Source: Planctomycetaceae bacterium (lineage in GTDB: Bacteria; Planctomycetota; Planctomycetia; Pirellulales; Lacipirellulaceae). Taken from it: a stretch of 64,000 bases of DNA. Position 1 is the first letter of the stretch. Each line of letters starts with the position of its first letter. A program made the translations under genes and the position numbers. The notes beneath the pieces were generated by a model. That model was not told where the DNA came from. It did no database searches and saw nothing but the letters and a program-made list of their open reading frames with translations. This document shows positions 1-9,110 of the stretch, one piece after another. The stretch spans positions 172,188-236,187 of the forward strand of contig PABB01000080.1 of NCBI GenBank assembly GCA_002702655.1. Direction: 5' to 3'.

Positions 1-818
1 TCAACTTCGGCGACAATTACGTGTTCAGCGATCTGAACAGCACGCTGCTGGACGCGCCCAATGTCGGGCCCGGAACGCTCGCCAATGGCGCGGCCGCGGT
101 GCTGTACAACGCCGACGATGTGACGCTGCAAAACATGATCGACGCCTGGGATCCGGGCTCGTTGCTGGGCGTGAATTTTATCGGCGTGACGAACTTTCCT
201 TCATTGACTAACAGTCCCAGCAATGGCGCCACAACGCCCACCGAGTGGGTCGCCATTTGGTCGTCCCTGTCCGACTATCAGACCGACAATCCGGATTCGT
301 CGACGCGTTCCGCATCGCTCGCCGAGTCGTCGCTGTTGTACGACGACGACGGCACAATTTGGCCGGGCGACAACAATAGCGCGTCGATCTATCTGACCGA
401 CCTGTCTGCCGACCAAACCGTCGGGACGAACTGGCTGCGCAGCGAAGTGGGCGACGGGCTGACGGTCAACGCCTCGCCGGCATTTGACTTGCTGGAGGTC
501 CACCCTGGCGGCGACGTCGGCACGCCGGGCGTGTTCATGCCCACCACCGGCGGCTCGGACGCCGACTTCGACGACGACAACGATGTTGACGCGGCGGACC
601 TGGCTACGTGGGCGGCCGCCTACGGCGGTGCGGCCACCGAGACCACTGGCGACGCCGACGGCTCGGGTTTCGCCGACGGCAGCGATTTCCTGCAGTGGCA
701 ACAAGAGTTCACCGGGCCCGGCAGCGTGGCCGCGGTGCCCGAGCCGGCCTCTGCCGTGTGTGCGGCGCTGGCCATCGCGGGCTGCTGGGCGGTTGGCCGT
801 CGCTCGCGACGGGGCTAG
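1..818 (+). CDS. Secreted dockerin/PEP-CTERM protein, 3' part only
   Basis: The reading frame is open from the left edge (first full codon at position 3), so the start lies outside the window and only about 272 residues are visible. The first 170 residues have the NFGDNYVFSDLN and later EWVAIWSSLSD style of extracellular lamin-tail-like or similar beta domains, but I cannot assign a family firmly. The end is clear: a dockerin-like Ca-binding segment (DADFDDDNDVDAADL, then GDADGSGFADGSDFLQWQQ), then VPEPASA, a hydrophobic helix and an RRSRRG tail, which is a PEP-CTERM sorting signal. The product is therefore exported and probably anchored or processed by an exosortase. A strong terminator follows 57 bases after the stop. 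Confidence 0.8.
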   Translation, partial: NFGDNYVFSDLNSTLLDAPNVGPGTLANGAAAVLYNADDVTLQNMIDAWDPGSLLGVNFIGVTNFPSLTNSPSNGATTPTEWVAIWSSLSDYQTDNPDSSTRSASLAESSLLYDDDGTIWPGDNNSASIYLTDLSADQTVGTNWLRSEVGDGLTVNASPAFDLLEVHPGGDVGTPGVFMPTTGGSDADFDDDNDVDAADLATWAAAYGGAATETTGDADGSGFADGSDFLQWQQEFTGPGSVAAVPEPASAVCAALAIAGCWAVGRRSRRG

Positions 819-874
819 GGGCGTCGCTGCCGATTGTTTGCCGAGATTGCGACGGCGAGTTTTAATATCACAGA

Positions 875-906
875 GCCGCGCTCTGCCGACGGAGCGCGGC
901 TTTTTT
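875..906 (+). terminator. Rho-independent terminator
   Basis: A perfect 9-bp stem (GCCGCGCTC at 875-883 with GAGCGCGGC at 892-900) has an 8-nt loop and is followed directly by six T. It ends transcription of the partial PEP-CTERM gene, so the next gene probably has its own promoter within 907-938. Confidence 0.9.
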
Positions 907-938
907 CTTGCTTGGTCCACGACGTGCTTGCATTTTCC

Positions 939-3215
939 ATGATTTCCCGCCGGTTGATGTTTCTGCTCGCTGTCGTGTGGACGTGTCACGCGGCGCCCGC
1001 TCGCGCCCAATTGCGAATCGTTTCGTACAACACGGGCACGGGGCAGGTCGACGGCACGCAAACGGCTCGCTCGGGCATGGATTTGGTCCTCTCGGCGATT
1101 GGCGCAGAGGTCGTCGGCGGGATCGCCAAGCCGATCGACGTGCTGATGCTGCAGGAGCAGTACACGACCTCCATTTCGACGCAGTCGGTCGTCGACGTGC
1201 TCAACGGCATCTACGGCGCCGGCGTCTACGCCCGCTCGTCGCTCAATGCGGCGACCAGCCATCCCGAGGGCGCCGGCGGCGGGCCGGCGTTGGTCTACAA
1301 CACGCAAACCGTCGAGCTGCTCGGCGAACAGCGTTCGGGCTCCGTCAACGGGTCGGCCCAGGCGCGCTCGACGATGCGGTATCAGTTGCGACCGGTCGGC
1401 TACGACGCCGCGGCCGACTTTTATGTCTACAACGACCACTATAAGTCGGACACGGGCTCGGAGAACGCCGCCCGACGGCTGATCGAGGCCACCAACGTTC
1501 GTACAAATTCCGACGCGCTGGGCGAGGGCACGCACGCGATCTACGCCGGCGATTACAACATCCAGACCAGCAGCGAGGATATGTACCAGCATCTCCTCTC
1601 CGCCGGTCCCGGGCAGGCGTTCGACCCCATCAACGCACCCGGCTCGTGGCACGACAATTCGTCGTTGCGGTACACGCACACGCAGAGCCCGGCCACCTCG
1701 TCGCAGTACTCGGGGCAGACGCTGGGCGGAATGGACGATCGGTTTGACTTTCAGCTGGTCACCGGCGAGTTTCTCGACGGCGAGGGGCTGGACTACATCC
1801 CCGGTTCCTATCGCGCCTTCGGCAATGACGGGACGCACGCCTGCTGCAACAGTCCGATCACCTCCAGCGGCGGCGCCTCGCCTGCCGTGCTCAACGCGTT
1901 GATGACCGTGTCGGACCACCTGCCAGTGGTCGCCGATTACCAACTGCCGGCCGTGATGGACGTGACGCTGGGCTCCGTGCCGTCGATGATTTCCGTGGGC
2001 GCGCCGATTGCGCTGGACGTGATGGTGCAGAACATTGCCGACGTGCTCGTCAGCAACGGCGCCGACGAACTGGACTACACGATCACGGTCAGCGGCGCCC
2101 TGACGGGCGGCGGTCTCATGGACACCGCCTTCGCCCTGGGCGGGGCCAACACGCACCAGGTGTTTCTCGACACCAGTATGGCGGGGTTCAAGAGCGGGCT
2201 GGTCACCGTCAGCGCGTCCAGCCAGGGCGCGGCCAACGCGCTGTGGACGCTGCCGGTGAATTGGAGCGTCGGCGGCGGGACCGCCGTCTTCACCCAGGTC
2301 GCCGGCGATGATTTCGACGCGCCGCAAAACTTGATCAGCTTCAGCCAATCGCCCGCGGTCGACTCGGGCGCGTATGACAACGTGAACGAAGGCTACGGCG
2401 TCTTTCAGGTCGGTTCCGGCGCGCCGATCCCGAGCCACCTGCGCGACAACTCGCTCAACGAGCCGGACTCGCTGGGCATCGTGGACGTGACGACTAAGTC
2501 CGACGCCTGGTTCGGCGTGCTGAACCTGAAGAACGATAACAATCCCACGGGCGAAGCGTCGGCCACCTGGCAGTTTGACGTGTCGGGGGCGTCCGGCTTG
2601 CAGGTCTCGATCGACATGGCGGCGATGGGCGACTTTGAAGCCGGCGGCGTCACGCCGGACGCCTTCAACTGGACGTACGAATTCGATGACGCCGGTGAAC
2701 AACCGCTGTTCACCTCGTCCGTCGACGAATCGGCCACGGCCACTTATTTTCTGGCGGACGGCAACCCGCGGACGCTGGCCGATCCGCTGTCGATGACGCC
2801 CGCCGACGGCGACGCCGTGGAGTTGTCGAACGTTTTTCAGACGCTCACAGCGCTACTGACGGGGTTGGGCGACGTGCTGACGCTGCGATTCTCGGCGACC
2901 GGCGACGGCGGCGAGGCGTATGTGTTTGACAACATCGTCGTCGAAGGCCTGGTTAGCGTCGCACTGCCGGCTGATTTCGACGGCGACGGCGACGTGGACG
3001 GCGCCGATCTGGCGATGTGGCAGAGCAGCTACGGCGTCGACGACGGCGGCGATGCGGACGCCAGCGGCACGACCGACGCCGCGGACCTGCTGCTGTGGCA
3101 GCAGGGCTTCACCGGTTCCACGGCCACGGGCGCGCCCGTGCCCGAGCCGGCGGCAATACTGTTGGCAACCGTCGCTGCGATGGCTTGCGTCGCCGCAGGG
3201 CGTCGCCGCGGTTGA
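939..3215 (+). CDS. Secreted endonuclease/exonuclease/phosphatase-fold protein with dockerin and PEP-CTERM
   Basis: 758 residues from the ATG at 939, chosen because a signal peptide follows at once (MISRRLMFLLAVVWTCHAAPARA); the frame is open further upstream but runs through the terminator. Residues about 25-345 match the EEP (DNase I-like) fold: LRIVSYNTG at the start, MLQEQY, a YAGDYNI motif that stands for GDFN, and VSDHLPVV, which carries the catalytic Asp-His. The middle is beta-rich and repetitive, perhaps a CARDB-like and a jelly-roll domain. The end has a two-part dockerin-like segment (DFDGDGDVDGADLAMW, GDADASGTTDAADLLLW) and a VPEPAAI PEP-CTERM tail. The substrate could be extracellular DNA or a phosphodiester; the sequence does not decide. 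Confidence 0.85.
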   Translation: MISRRLMFLLAVVWTCHAAPARAQLRIVSYNTGTGQVDGTQTARSGMDLVLSAIGAEVVGGIAKPIDVLMLQEQYTTSISTQSVVDVLNGIYGAGVYARSSLNAATSHPEGAGGGPALVYNTQTVELLGEQRSGSVNGSAQARSTMRYQLRPVGYDAAADFYVYNDHYKSDTGSENAARRLIEATNVRTNSDALGEGTHAIYAGDYNIQTSSEDMYQHLLSAGPGQAFDPINAPGSWHDNSSLRYTHTQSPATSSQYSGQTLGGMDDRFDFQLVTGEFLDGEGLDYIPGSYRAFGNDGTHACCNSPITSSGGASPAVLNALMTVSDHLPVVADYQLPAVMDVTLGSVPSMISVGAPIALDVMVQNIADVLVSNGADELDYTITVSGALTGGGLMDTAFALGGANTHQVFLDTSMAGFKSGLVTVSASSQGAANALWTLPVNWSVGGGTAVFTQVAGDDFDAPQNLISFSQSPAVDSGAYDNVNEGYGVFQVGSGAPIPSHLRDNSLNEPDSLGIVDVTTKSDAWFGVLNLKNDNNPTGEASATWQFDVSGASGLQVSIDMAAMGDFEAGGVTPDAFNWTYEFDDAGEQPLFTSSVDESATATYFLADGNPRTLADPLSMTPADGDAVELSNVFQTLTALLTGLGDVLTLRFSATGDGGEAYVFDNIVVEGLVSVALPADFDGDGDVDGADLAMWQSSYGVDDGGDADASGTTDAADLLLWQQGFTGSTATGAPVPEPAAILLATVAAMACVAAGRRRG

Positions 3216-4151
3216 TCAGCCGTCGCTGCTGGGCGAGTCGACTTCGAAGTCTTTCCACTTCATCGCGCGGCGGAACGGTTCGACGCGGAGCATGACTTCG
3301 CCGTTCTGAAACAGCCGGACCGTGCCGTTCGATTCGCTGACGGTGATGGCGATGGCGCCGGTGGCGCGGCTGATGGCGGCGGCGGCCCAGTGCCGGGCGC
3401 CCAGGCCCTTGCTGAGCGTGATATCCGCGGCCGGCGCCGACACATGCTGGCAACCCGCGGCCACGGTGCCGTCGGCGGCGATGATAAACGCGCCATCCAG
3501 CTGGGCGACTTCTTTGATCGCTTCGCGCACCTTGGCATCGTCCAACTGTCGCTCGGACACGTTGTAGCCCCGCACCGGGTCGTAACCCAGCGGGTGGCAG
3601 TGTTTGAGCACTTTGCGGTGATCGCCCACGATCAACAGCGTGCCGACCGGCTTGCCCTCGCGCCCCTCGCGGCCGATGTCGACGGCCAGATCGACGGCCG
3701 TCTTGAGCGTGTCCAACGGCACGCGGGTTTCCAGTTGCCGCAGGTCGCGCACGGTGAGCCGGCCCAGGTGCTCGTCCAATCGCAGAATGCTGAGCGAGTC
3801 GATCTGGCCCGACTCGAACCCGCTGTACATGGCCACCACGGCTCCGCCGGGCGGGAGCAGGTCGTCGGCCACGCTTTCCAGCAGCGCCTGGGCCAGCTTT
3901 TCCGCCACCGAACTTTCGGGCAGGTTGACCGTCACGCAGGCGAATCCCTGCTCGTCGGCGCCGTCGCAGTGCTTCTCGTTTTCCACGGCCAGCACGACAT
4001 GCCGGTTGCGCGTGGCGGCGCGGAGCTTTTCCCAGTCGACCGCCCGCTCCAGAAAGATCAACAGCGCATCGGCTTCCTCGAATTCCGCCAGGCGCAGCGC
4101 GATCTGGCAGAACGCTTCGAGTTGATCGGGAAACTTCGGGGCAGGGGCCAT
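3216..4151 (-). CDS. DisA_N-type diadenylate-cyclase-like protein
   Basis: 311 residues, cytoplasmic, no signal peptide. The C-terminal 120 residues carry the DisA nucleotide-binding pattern: LDGAFIIAADG (DGA motif), then LSKGLGARHWAAAAISRATGAIAITVSESNGTV. In active diadenylate cyclases the second motif is usually G-T-R-H-R; here it reads G-A-R-H-W, so one basic residue is replaced by tryptophan and activity is uncertain. The N-terminal 190 residues are not a DisA DNA-binding region and show no known domain to me. The stop abuts the stop of the upstream convergent gene with no spacer. Family membership is firm; c-di-AMP synthesis is an inference. Confidence 0.8.
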   Translation of the reverse strand: MAPAPKFPDQLEAFCQIALRLAEFEEADALLIFLERAVDWEKLRAATRNRHVVLAVENEKHCDGADEQGFACVTVNLPESSVAEKLAQALLESVADDLLPPGGAVVAMYSGFESGQIDSLSILRLDEHLGRLTVRDLRQLETRVPLDTLKTAVDLAVDIGREGREGKPVGTLLIVGDHRKVLKHCHPLGYDPVRGYNVSERQLDDAKVREAIKEVAQLDGAFIIAADGTVAAGCQHVSAPAADITLSKGLGARHWAAAAISRATGAIAITVSESNGTVRLFQNGEVMLRVEPFRRAMKWKDFEVDSPSSDG

Positions 4152-4278
4152 TTGCGGGGCTGCACGAGTGGCAGGTCAGTCGCGCCGGCAGCGAGTGACG
4201 ACCTCGCTGCAAGAACCGTGCAATTTAAAGCAGCCTCGCCTGCGCGACAATGCCGCGCGACACGGACTTGCAGCATGC

Positions 4279-4352
4279 GCACCACGGCACTGGGAGCCGT
4301 GTGAGGCGGCGAACGTTTCTCTGTGGCGCACGGCTCGCAGAACCGTGGCACG
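4279..4352. repeat. Inverted pair of REP-like hairpins (GTGCCACGGCTC family)
   Basis: Two short imperfect hairpins face each other. The first is CACGGCAC-TGG-GAGCCGTG at 4283-4301; the second, CACGGCTC-GCA-GAACCGTG at 4329-4347, is preceded by GTGGCG and followed by GCAC. Read on the minus strand, the second begins GTGCCACGGTTCTGCG, the same head as the pair at 30029-30104. They sit between the convergent-side end of one gene and the next minus-strand gene. Confidence 0.7.
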
Positions 4353-4367
4353 CCGAGCTGCTCGCGC

Positions 4368-6068
4368 TTAGCGGCGCGACGACCCTGGTCCCGTGGCGAC
4401 CTCTTTGCCTTCCAACTCGTCATACGGCTGGAAGTACAGGCGGTCGTACAACACCAACGCGTGGATGGCGTGCCCCAGCGGGCCGGCTTCCCAGTCGCGG
4501 CCGCGGTTGCTCCACATCAGGTTGGCCAGGTAGTTGACGCCGCGGACCGTGCGGTAGTAGGTGAAGTGCTTCTCCTCGGCGGCGTACAGCAGCCACTCCA
4601 GGATATGCCCCGTGGTCTTCAGCCGGCGATCGATGTCGGCATCGTGACCCGGCCCGCGGAACCACTCGGTGCTGAAGCTGCCGTCGGAGTTCTGCAGACG
4701 GTAGGCGTAGTTCTGATAGTTGGCGACAAACCGCTTGGCCTGGGCGAACTCGCCCGTGAGCGGGCGGCCCGTTTTTTCGTATTTCTTGTAGGCAAACGTC
4801 AGGCCGGACAGCCGATGGGTGCCGCCGCAGGCCGCGGTGCGAACCGGCTGCCGCCGTTCTTCGTTGACCAGCTTGGCAAAATCCCACTGCATGCCCTGGT
4901 CGTTGACCCACTGATCGTCGATGTCCAGGTAATTCTGCAGTCCCAGCAGCTTGAACGTCAGCTCGGTGCGAGGATAGCAGGTCTTCTTTTCCACCTCGAC
5001 CAGGTCCGCGATCGTGAACTGCTTGTCGTCGACGCGGATCGGGTACGTGCTCTTCACGCGGGCCTGCGCCAACAGCGCCAGCAGTTGCCCTTCGTGCCCC
5101 TGCAGCGCCGGCCCGGTGCGGACCCGCAGCTCGCCGTCGTTGTTGATGTACAGCAGGTTGCGTTTGCGACACGGCTGGTTGAAGCAGAGCCACCCGACCG
5201 CCGTGATCGGCTCGCCGTCGGGGCCGTGCTGGCGGATCTGGCTATGCACCTCGAACGCCAGCATCTGGTGCATCACTTCCCACGGGCCGCGATTGCCGGT
5301 GTGCAACGGGTGATCGTAGTAGTACTTCAGCACCCGGCGCACTTTGTCGCGCAGCGCGATCTGGTTGCGGGTGAGCGGCTTCAGGTTGCTGGCGGCGCGG
5401 GCGATTGCCTCGGGCTGCTGGCCGGGGTCGTTGTCGTCGGATTCGGCCGGGTCGCCGGCCTGGTCGGCGGCGCTCAGCGGCGCGGCCGGGCCCGTCTTCG
5501 CCAGCTCCTGGCGGTCGACTTCCTCGGGGGCGTCCGTTGCGGCTTCCGGAGATTTCTCGGCGAGCTGCGTCGCATCTTCGGGCGCACCGGCGGCGATGTC
5601 GTCCAATTCGTCCAGCGGCAGGGCGTCGTCCCCTTCCACCTCGTCAGGCTCGCCGGTTTGCTCGACGTACTGCTGGCCCAGCATCGGACCGGCCAGCGCA
5701 GGCGCGTCGTCCGACGAGTTGTCATCGGGGTCGGCGTTGCGCGGGGCCGCGGAGCCGTCGAACCGCGCGGACGCTCCCTTGCTCAGCGCCGACAGACGGG
5801 GACGCCAGCCGTCATGCGCGACGGGCGCGGTGCGCACCTCGCCGGTCTGCGGATCGGTCTGCGGACGCACGAACACCGGACGCATGGCTCGCGAAAGCAC
5901 CCGCGTGCCGAACTCCGTGTCGCCGGTGGGCACTGTCGGCGCCAATGTCGACGGTTCGCGGAACGAATCGTTCCACGGCGAAGCCGAGACCGCGGGCGCC
6001 GTGGTCAGGCCGAACACCAGCACGATGCACGCCGGCAGTACGCCGCGCGCATAGTTTTTGCGCAACAT
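4368..6068 (-). CDS. Secreted protein of unknown function, helical toroid-like C-terminal half
   Basis: 566 residues from the ATG at 6068, which begins a signal peptide (MLRKNYARGVLPACIVLVFGLTTAPAVSA). Residues about 30-240 are acidic, proline-rich and low in complexity. From about residue 245 to the end the sequence is conserved in character and rich in paired helices, with GPWEVMHQMLAFE, AVGWLCFNQPCR, a CYPRTELTF segment, ACGGTHRL and a late DIDRRLKTTGHILEWLLYA segment. This resembles the alpha/alpha toroid style of prenyltransferase or squalene-cyclase-like repeats, but I recognise no catalytic motif. It stands alone, upstream of a divergent gap with weak features. Function is unknown. Confidence 0.7.
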   Translation of the reverse strand: MLRKNYARGVLPACIVLVFGLTTAPAVSASPWNDSFREPSTLAPTVPTGDTEFGTRVLSRAMRPVFVRPQTDPQTGEVRTAPVAHDGWRPRLSALSKGASARFDGSAAPRNADPDDNSSDDAPALAGPMLGQQYVEQTGEPDEVEGDDALPLDELDDIAAGAPEDATQLAEKSPEAATDAPEEVDRQELAKTGPAAPLSAADQAGDPAESDDNDPGQQPEAIARAASNLKPLTRNQIALRDKVRRVLKYYYDHPLHTGNRGPWEVMHQMLAFEVHSQIRQHGPDGEPITAVGWLCFNQPCRKRNLLYINNDGELRVRTGPALQGHEGQLLALLAQARVKSTYPIRVDDKQFTIADLVEVEKKTCYPRTELTFKLLGLQNYLDIDDQWVNDQGMQWDFAKLVNEERRQPVRTAACGGTHRLSGLTFAYKKYEKTGRPLTGEFAQAKRFVANYQNYAYRLQNSDGSFSTEWFRGPGHDADIDRRLKTTGHILEWLLYAAEEKHFTYYRTVRGVNYLANLMWSNRGRDWEAGPLGHAIHALVLYDRLYFQPYDELEGKEVATGPGSSRR

Positions 6069-6445
6069 CGAAGAAGTCCCCCCAGTCGCGTCGCGGCAAG
6101 AGTCGGCCTGTGAGACCGATGGCGCCGCCCGCTGCGTTTGCGAATTTTGGGACGCGCGACGGCCTTGCTCGTCAATGCGTCGCAGCGGACGATCGCGCCG
6201 GATGGCAGCGAATTGTCGCGCGAAGCGAGCACGGCGGCGTCGGGTGCGCCCGTGTGAGAGGTATCGGGCGCAGTCGGGGGAGAAGTTGACCCGGAAGCGG
6301 CAATTCCGGCGCGAGCGCGGATCACCGTACATTGCCGGGCGCCAGCACGGGGCGACTTGGCAACGCCAGGGCGTTTAGGGGAATTGGAGCGGTCGTAGCC
6401 TCCCCCTCGCTCGTAGGGAAAAGCGACTTACCACAACTGGCGACC

Positions 6446-7150
6446 TCAGTAAGCCGGAGTCTCGTCCGGCTGGGCGGCGACTTGCACGTTGGCTCCCCCC
6501 GCGGGCGCCTGCAGCGAGTCGGCGTACTGTCGCCAGGCTTGCACGTCGTTGCCCAGCTCCTGGCCGCTGGCCCCGCGCATTGCCTGCACGCCCGCGTACT
6601 GCATTGCGGGGTCGCGATCTTTGAGCGCCGCGGCGAGCGCCACGACGCTGGCGTCGGTCTTGATCTGCCCCAACGCGTCAACGGCCGCCACGCGCACGTC
6701 GAAATCGTCGTCGGTCCGCACCGCCGCGGCCAGCTTGTCGATGGCTGCCGCATCGCCGCGCCGGCCCAGCTCACGGCAGCAAGTCGTCCGGACCGTGGTG
6801 CTCTCGTCGCTGAGCCCTGCGATCAGCATCTGCGACGCCAATGGGGTTTGCAGTTCGGCAGCCGCCTGCTGAATCGCACTGCGGACGATGGGGTCGGGTT
6901 CAGATTGAATTTGCTGCGCCAGTTGGGCGCAAGCTTCCTGCTGCCCTTCGGGGCCCTCTTCCGCAGCGCGGGCGCCCAGCTCGCGCACGGCGGCCGACCG
7001 CATGGCAGGCGTCACCAAATCGGTGCGGTCTTTGTGCCGAAAGGGCCAGCCCTGGCAGCCGACGACAGTCAGCACTCCCAGCAACAGGGCGGCGCACAGA
7101 GGCAGCTTCTCAGCAAGGTGGGCGGTGGCGAGGCGGGCAGGCATGGGCAT
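6446..7150 (-). CDS. HEAT-repeat lipoprotein
   Basis: 234 residues from the ATG at 7150 (a second ATG lies 6 bases on). The N-terminus is a lipoprotein signal: a basic start, LPLCAALLLGVLTVVGC, with Cys32 as the lipidated residue. Residues 48-190 form about four HEAT-type helical pairs, for example IVRSAIQQAAAELQTPLASQMLIAGLSD, TVRTTCCRELGRRGDAAAIDKL and DVRVAAVDALGQIKTDASVVAL. Such proteins usually act as binding scaffolds; no enzyme motif is present. It is transcribed divergently from the ABC permease gene, whose start is 108 bases away. Confidence 0.85.
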   Translation of the reverse strand: MPMPARLATAHLAEKLPLCAALLLGVLTVVGCQGWPFRHKDRTDLVTPAMRSAAVRELGARAAEEGPEGQQEACAQLAQQIQSEPDPIVRSAIQQAAAELQTPLASQMLIAGLSDESTTVRTTCCRELGRRGDAAAIDKLAAAVRTDDDFDVRVAAVDALGQIKTDASVVALAAALKDRDPAMQYAGVQAMRGASGQELGNDVQAWRQYADSLQAPAGGANVQVAAQPDETPAY

Positions 7151-7258
7151 CGGCGGACGAGGGGAACAAGGCGACCGAGGGGGACGAATTGCCGCGGGAC
7201 CGTACCAGAGCCGCCGCACCCGAGCTATGTCACTTACCCCCGGATGCCGCGGGAAAGT

Positions 7259-8944
7259 ATGGTGGAGGGCATGACCCGCCCGCGGCATACCCCTGAAACC
7301 ACCCGCCTCGCGCTGGCACTGCTGGCAGTGGCGGCGGTGCTGGCGCTGGCTTGTACAGCTCGCGCTCGGGGGTTGCTGCTCAATTCGGTCGAGTTGGCCG
7401 CAGGCGCGGCGGCGATCGCGCTGCCCGCGGGGATCGTGTGGGGCCTGGCGCTGGGCAAGGCCGTGTTTCCCGGCCGGCGGCTGCTGGCGGCGGTCACCGT
7501 GGCGGCGCTGTTCGTGCCGCTGCAGGTCTACGCGGCCGCGTGGCAAACGCTGCTGGGGTTCGACGGTTGGACAACCGGCGGCGGGCCCGGCGACCCCTGG
7601 CTCGACGGACTTGCCGGGGCGATCTGGGTCCACGGTTGGGCTGCGGCGCCGTGGGTGGCGGTGCTGATCACCTGGTCGCTGGAGGCGGTCGAGCGCCGTC
7701 TGGAAGAAGAATCGCTGCTGGACGCCACCGCGGCCCGCGTGCTGGTTCGCGTGAGCCTCCGCCGCGCGGCGGGCGGCGTGCTGGCGGCCGCGGTGACGGT
7801 CTTCGCGCTGTGCGCAGCCGAGATTGGCGTGACCGATTTGTTCCGCGTGCGCACCTTTGCCGAGGAAGTGTACACCCAGGCGGCGCTGGGATCGCTCTCT
7901 GGCGGCGCCATGCCCGCCGATGACGCCGCCGCGCTGCGCGAAGCGCGCGACCTGACTGCCGGCACGCTGGCGCACTGGTTGTTGGGCGGGGCGGTGCTGC
8001 TGCTGGCCGCGCCGCTCGTTCCCCGCCCCGCCGAGGCCGACAGCGAAGCGGGCTGGCGACTCACCCCGCGCAGCAGCCCCAAACTCAACGCTGCGCTCGC
8101 CGCCGCCGCCGCGCTGCTGACCGCGGTCGCAGTCGTCGCACCGGCCCTCGGACTGGCGTGGAAGGCGGGCCTGTCGACCGCGCGCACTGCCCAGGGCGCG
8201 ACCGCCGCGTGGTCGTTGGCCAAGTGCCTGCGGATGACCGGCCGTGCGCCGCTGGAACATGGCCGCGAGTTGCTGTGGTCGTTGGGCGTTGCCGCGCTCG
8301 CGGCCGCGGCCGTGATGATCGTGTCGGTCGTCGTCGCGTCGTGGGGCCGCCGCAGTCGCGGCGCGCGACTGACGGCGGGCGCAGTGGCCGCCGCCGCGCT
8401 CGCCGTGCCTGGTCCGCTGGTCGGCGTGGGCGTGATCCTGCTGTTGGCGCACGGCGTCGACTCGCCCTGGCATTGGCTCACTCCGATGTACGACCGCACC
8501 GTCGCGGCTCCCGCGCTGGTGCAAGCCATTCGCGCCTTGCCGCTGGCCGGGTTGGTCGTGTGGACGCAACTGGCCAGCGTGCCGCAAGGCTTGCTCGACG
8601 CGGCCGCCAGCGAAGGCGCCGGCCCGTGGTCGCGATGGGTGCGGATTGCGCTGCCGCTGCGAGCGCCCGGGTTGGCTGCGGCCTGTGCGGTCGCGTTGGT
8701 GCTGGCCGTGGGCGAAGTGTCGGCAACGCTGCTGGTGTATCCCCCCGGGGTGACGCCGCTGTCGGTGCGAATTTCACAACTGTTGCACTACGGCGTCGAC
8801 GATCGCGTGGCCGCCTTGTCGCTGGCGCTGCTGCTGGGGACCGTGGCGCTGGGGACCGCGGCCAGTTTCGCGCTGGCGATTTGGCAAGATCGCCGATTGA
8901 AGAAAAATCACGACCGCCATGCCGACCGCGCGCCGCTCGGGTAG
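7259..8944 (+). CDS. Two-domain ABC transporter permease, Fe3+/thiamine type
   Basis: 561 residues from the ATG at 7259; the ATG at 7271, preceded closely by GGAGG, is an alternative. The protein has about 12 hydrophobic segments in two homologous halves. Each half has an EAA-like loop: EEESLLDATAARVLVRVSLRRAAGG in the first, and LLDAAASEGAGPWSRWVRIALPLRAPG in the second, as in FbpB/ThiP permeases where both permease domains lie on one chain. It would sit in the inner membrane with an ATPase and a binding protein, but neither gene is next to it. The reading frame is open far upstream, but that part shadows the HEAT lipoprotein. Confidence 0.85.
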   Translation: MVEGMTRPRHTPETTRLALALLAVAAVLALACTARARGLLLNSVELAAGAAAIALPAGIVWGLALGKAVFPGRRLLAAVTVAALFVPLQVYAAAWQTLLGFDGWTTGGGPGDPWLDGLAGAIWVHGWAAAPWVAVLITWSLEAVERRLEEESLLDATAARVLVRVSLRRAAGGVLAAAVTVFALCAAEIGVTDLFRVRTFAEEVYTQAALGSLSGGAMPADDAAALREARDLTAGTLAHWLLGGAVLLLAAPLVPRPAEADSEAGWRLTPRSSPKLNAALAAAAALLTAVAVVAPALGLAWKAGLSTARTAQGATAAWSLAKCLRMTGRAPLEHGRELLWSLGVAALAAAAVMIVSVVVASWGRRSRGARLTAGAVAAAALAVPGPLVGVGVILLLAHGVDSPWHWLTPMYDRTVAAPALVQAIRALPLAGLVVWTQLASVPQGLLDAAASEGAGPWSRWVRIALPLRAPGLAAACAVALVLAVGEVSATLLVYPPGVTPLSVRISQLLHYGVDDRVAALSLALLLGTVALGTAASFALAIWQDRRLKKNHDRHADRAPLG

Positions 8945-9110
8945 AATGACGACGCGTATCCAGTCGGGCAATCTGACGGCAAACTGATTTCGCCGCGGAG
9001 CTTGCTCCGCGCCCCGGCCGCAAGCGGCGGGGCTAAATGGGATGCCACCGACGCACGTGGTTTTTCCCATTCGACGCGCCAATCCTTGCCGCTCACTCAA
9101 CTTCCTTAAC

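Noticed and set aside
541-720. Dockerin segments as a sign of a cellulosome
   Set aside because: Planctomycete dockerin-like segments usually stand before PEP-CTERM tails without any cohesin protein; no cohesin is visible here.
201-2702. Long minus-strand ORF of 833 codons
   Set aside because: It lies opposite two well-supported secreted protein genes and translates to Arg/Val/His-rich sequence, as expected from the high G+C third codon positions.
6332-7258. Upstream extension of the ABC permease frame
   Set aside because: It overlaps the HEAT lipoprotein gene entirely and has no membrane-protein character; the permease begins at 7259 or 7271.
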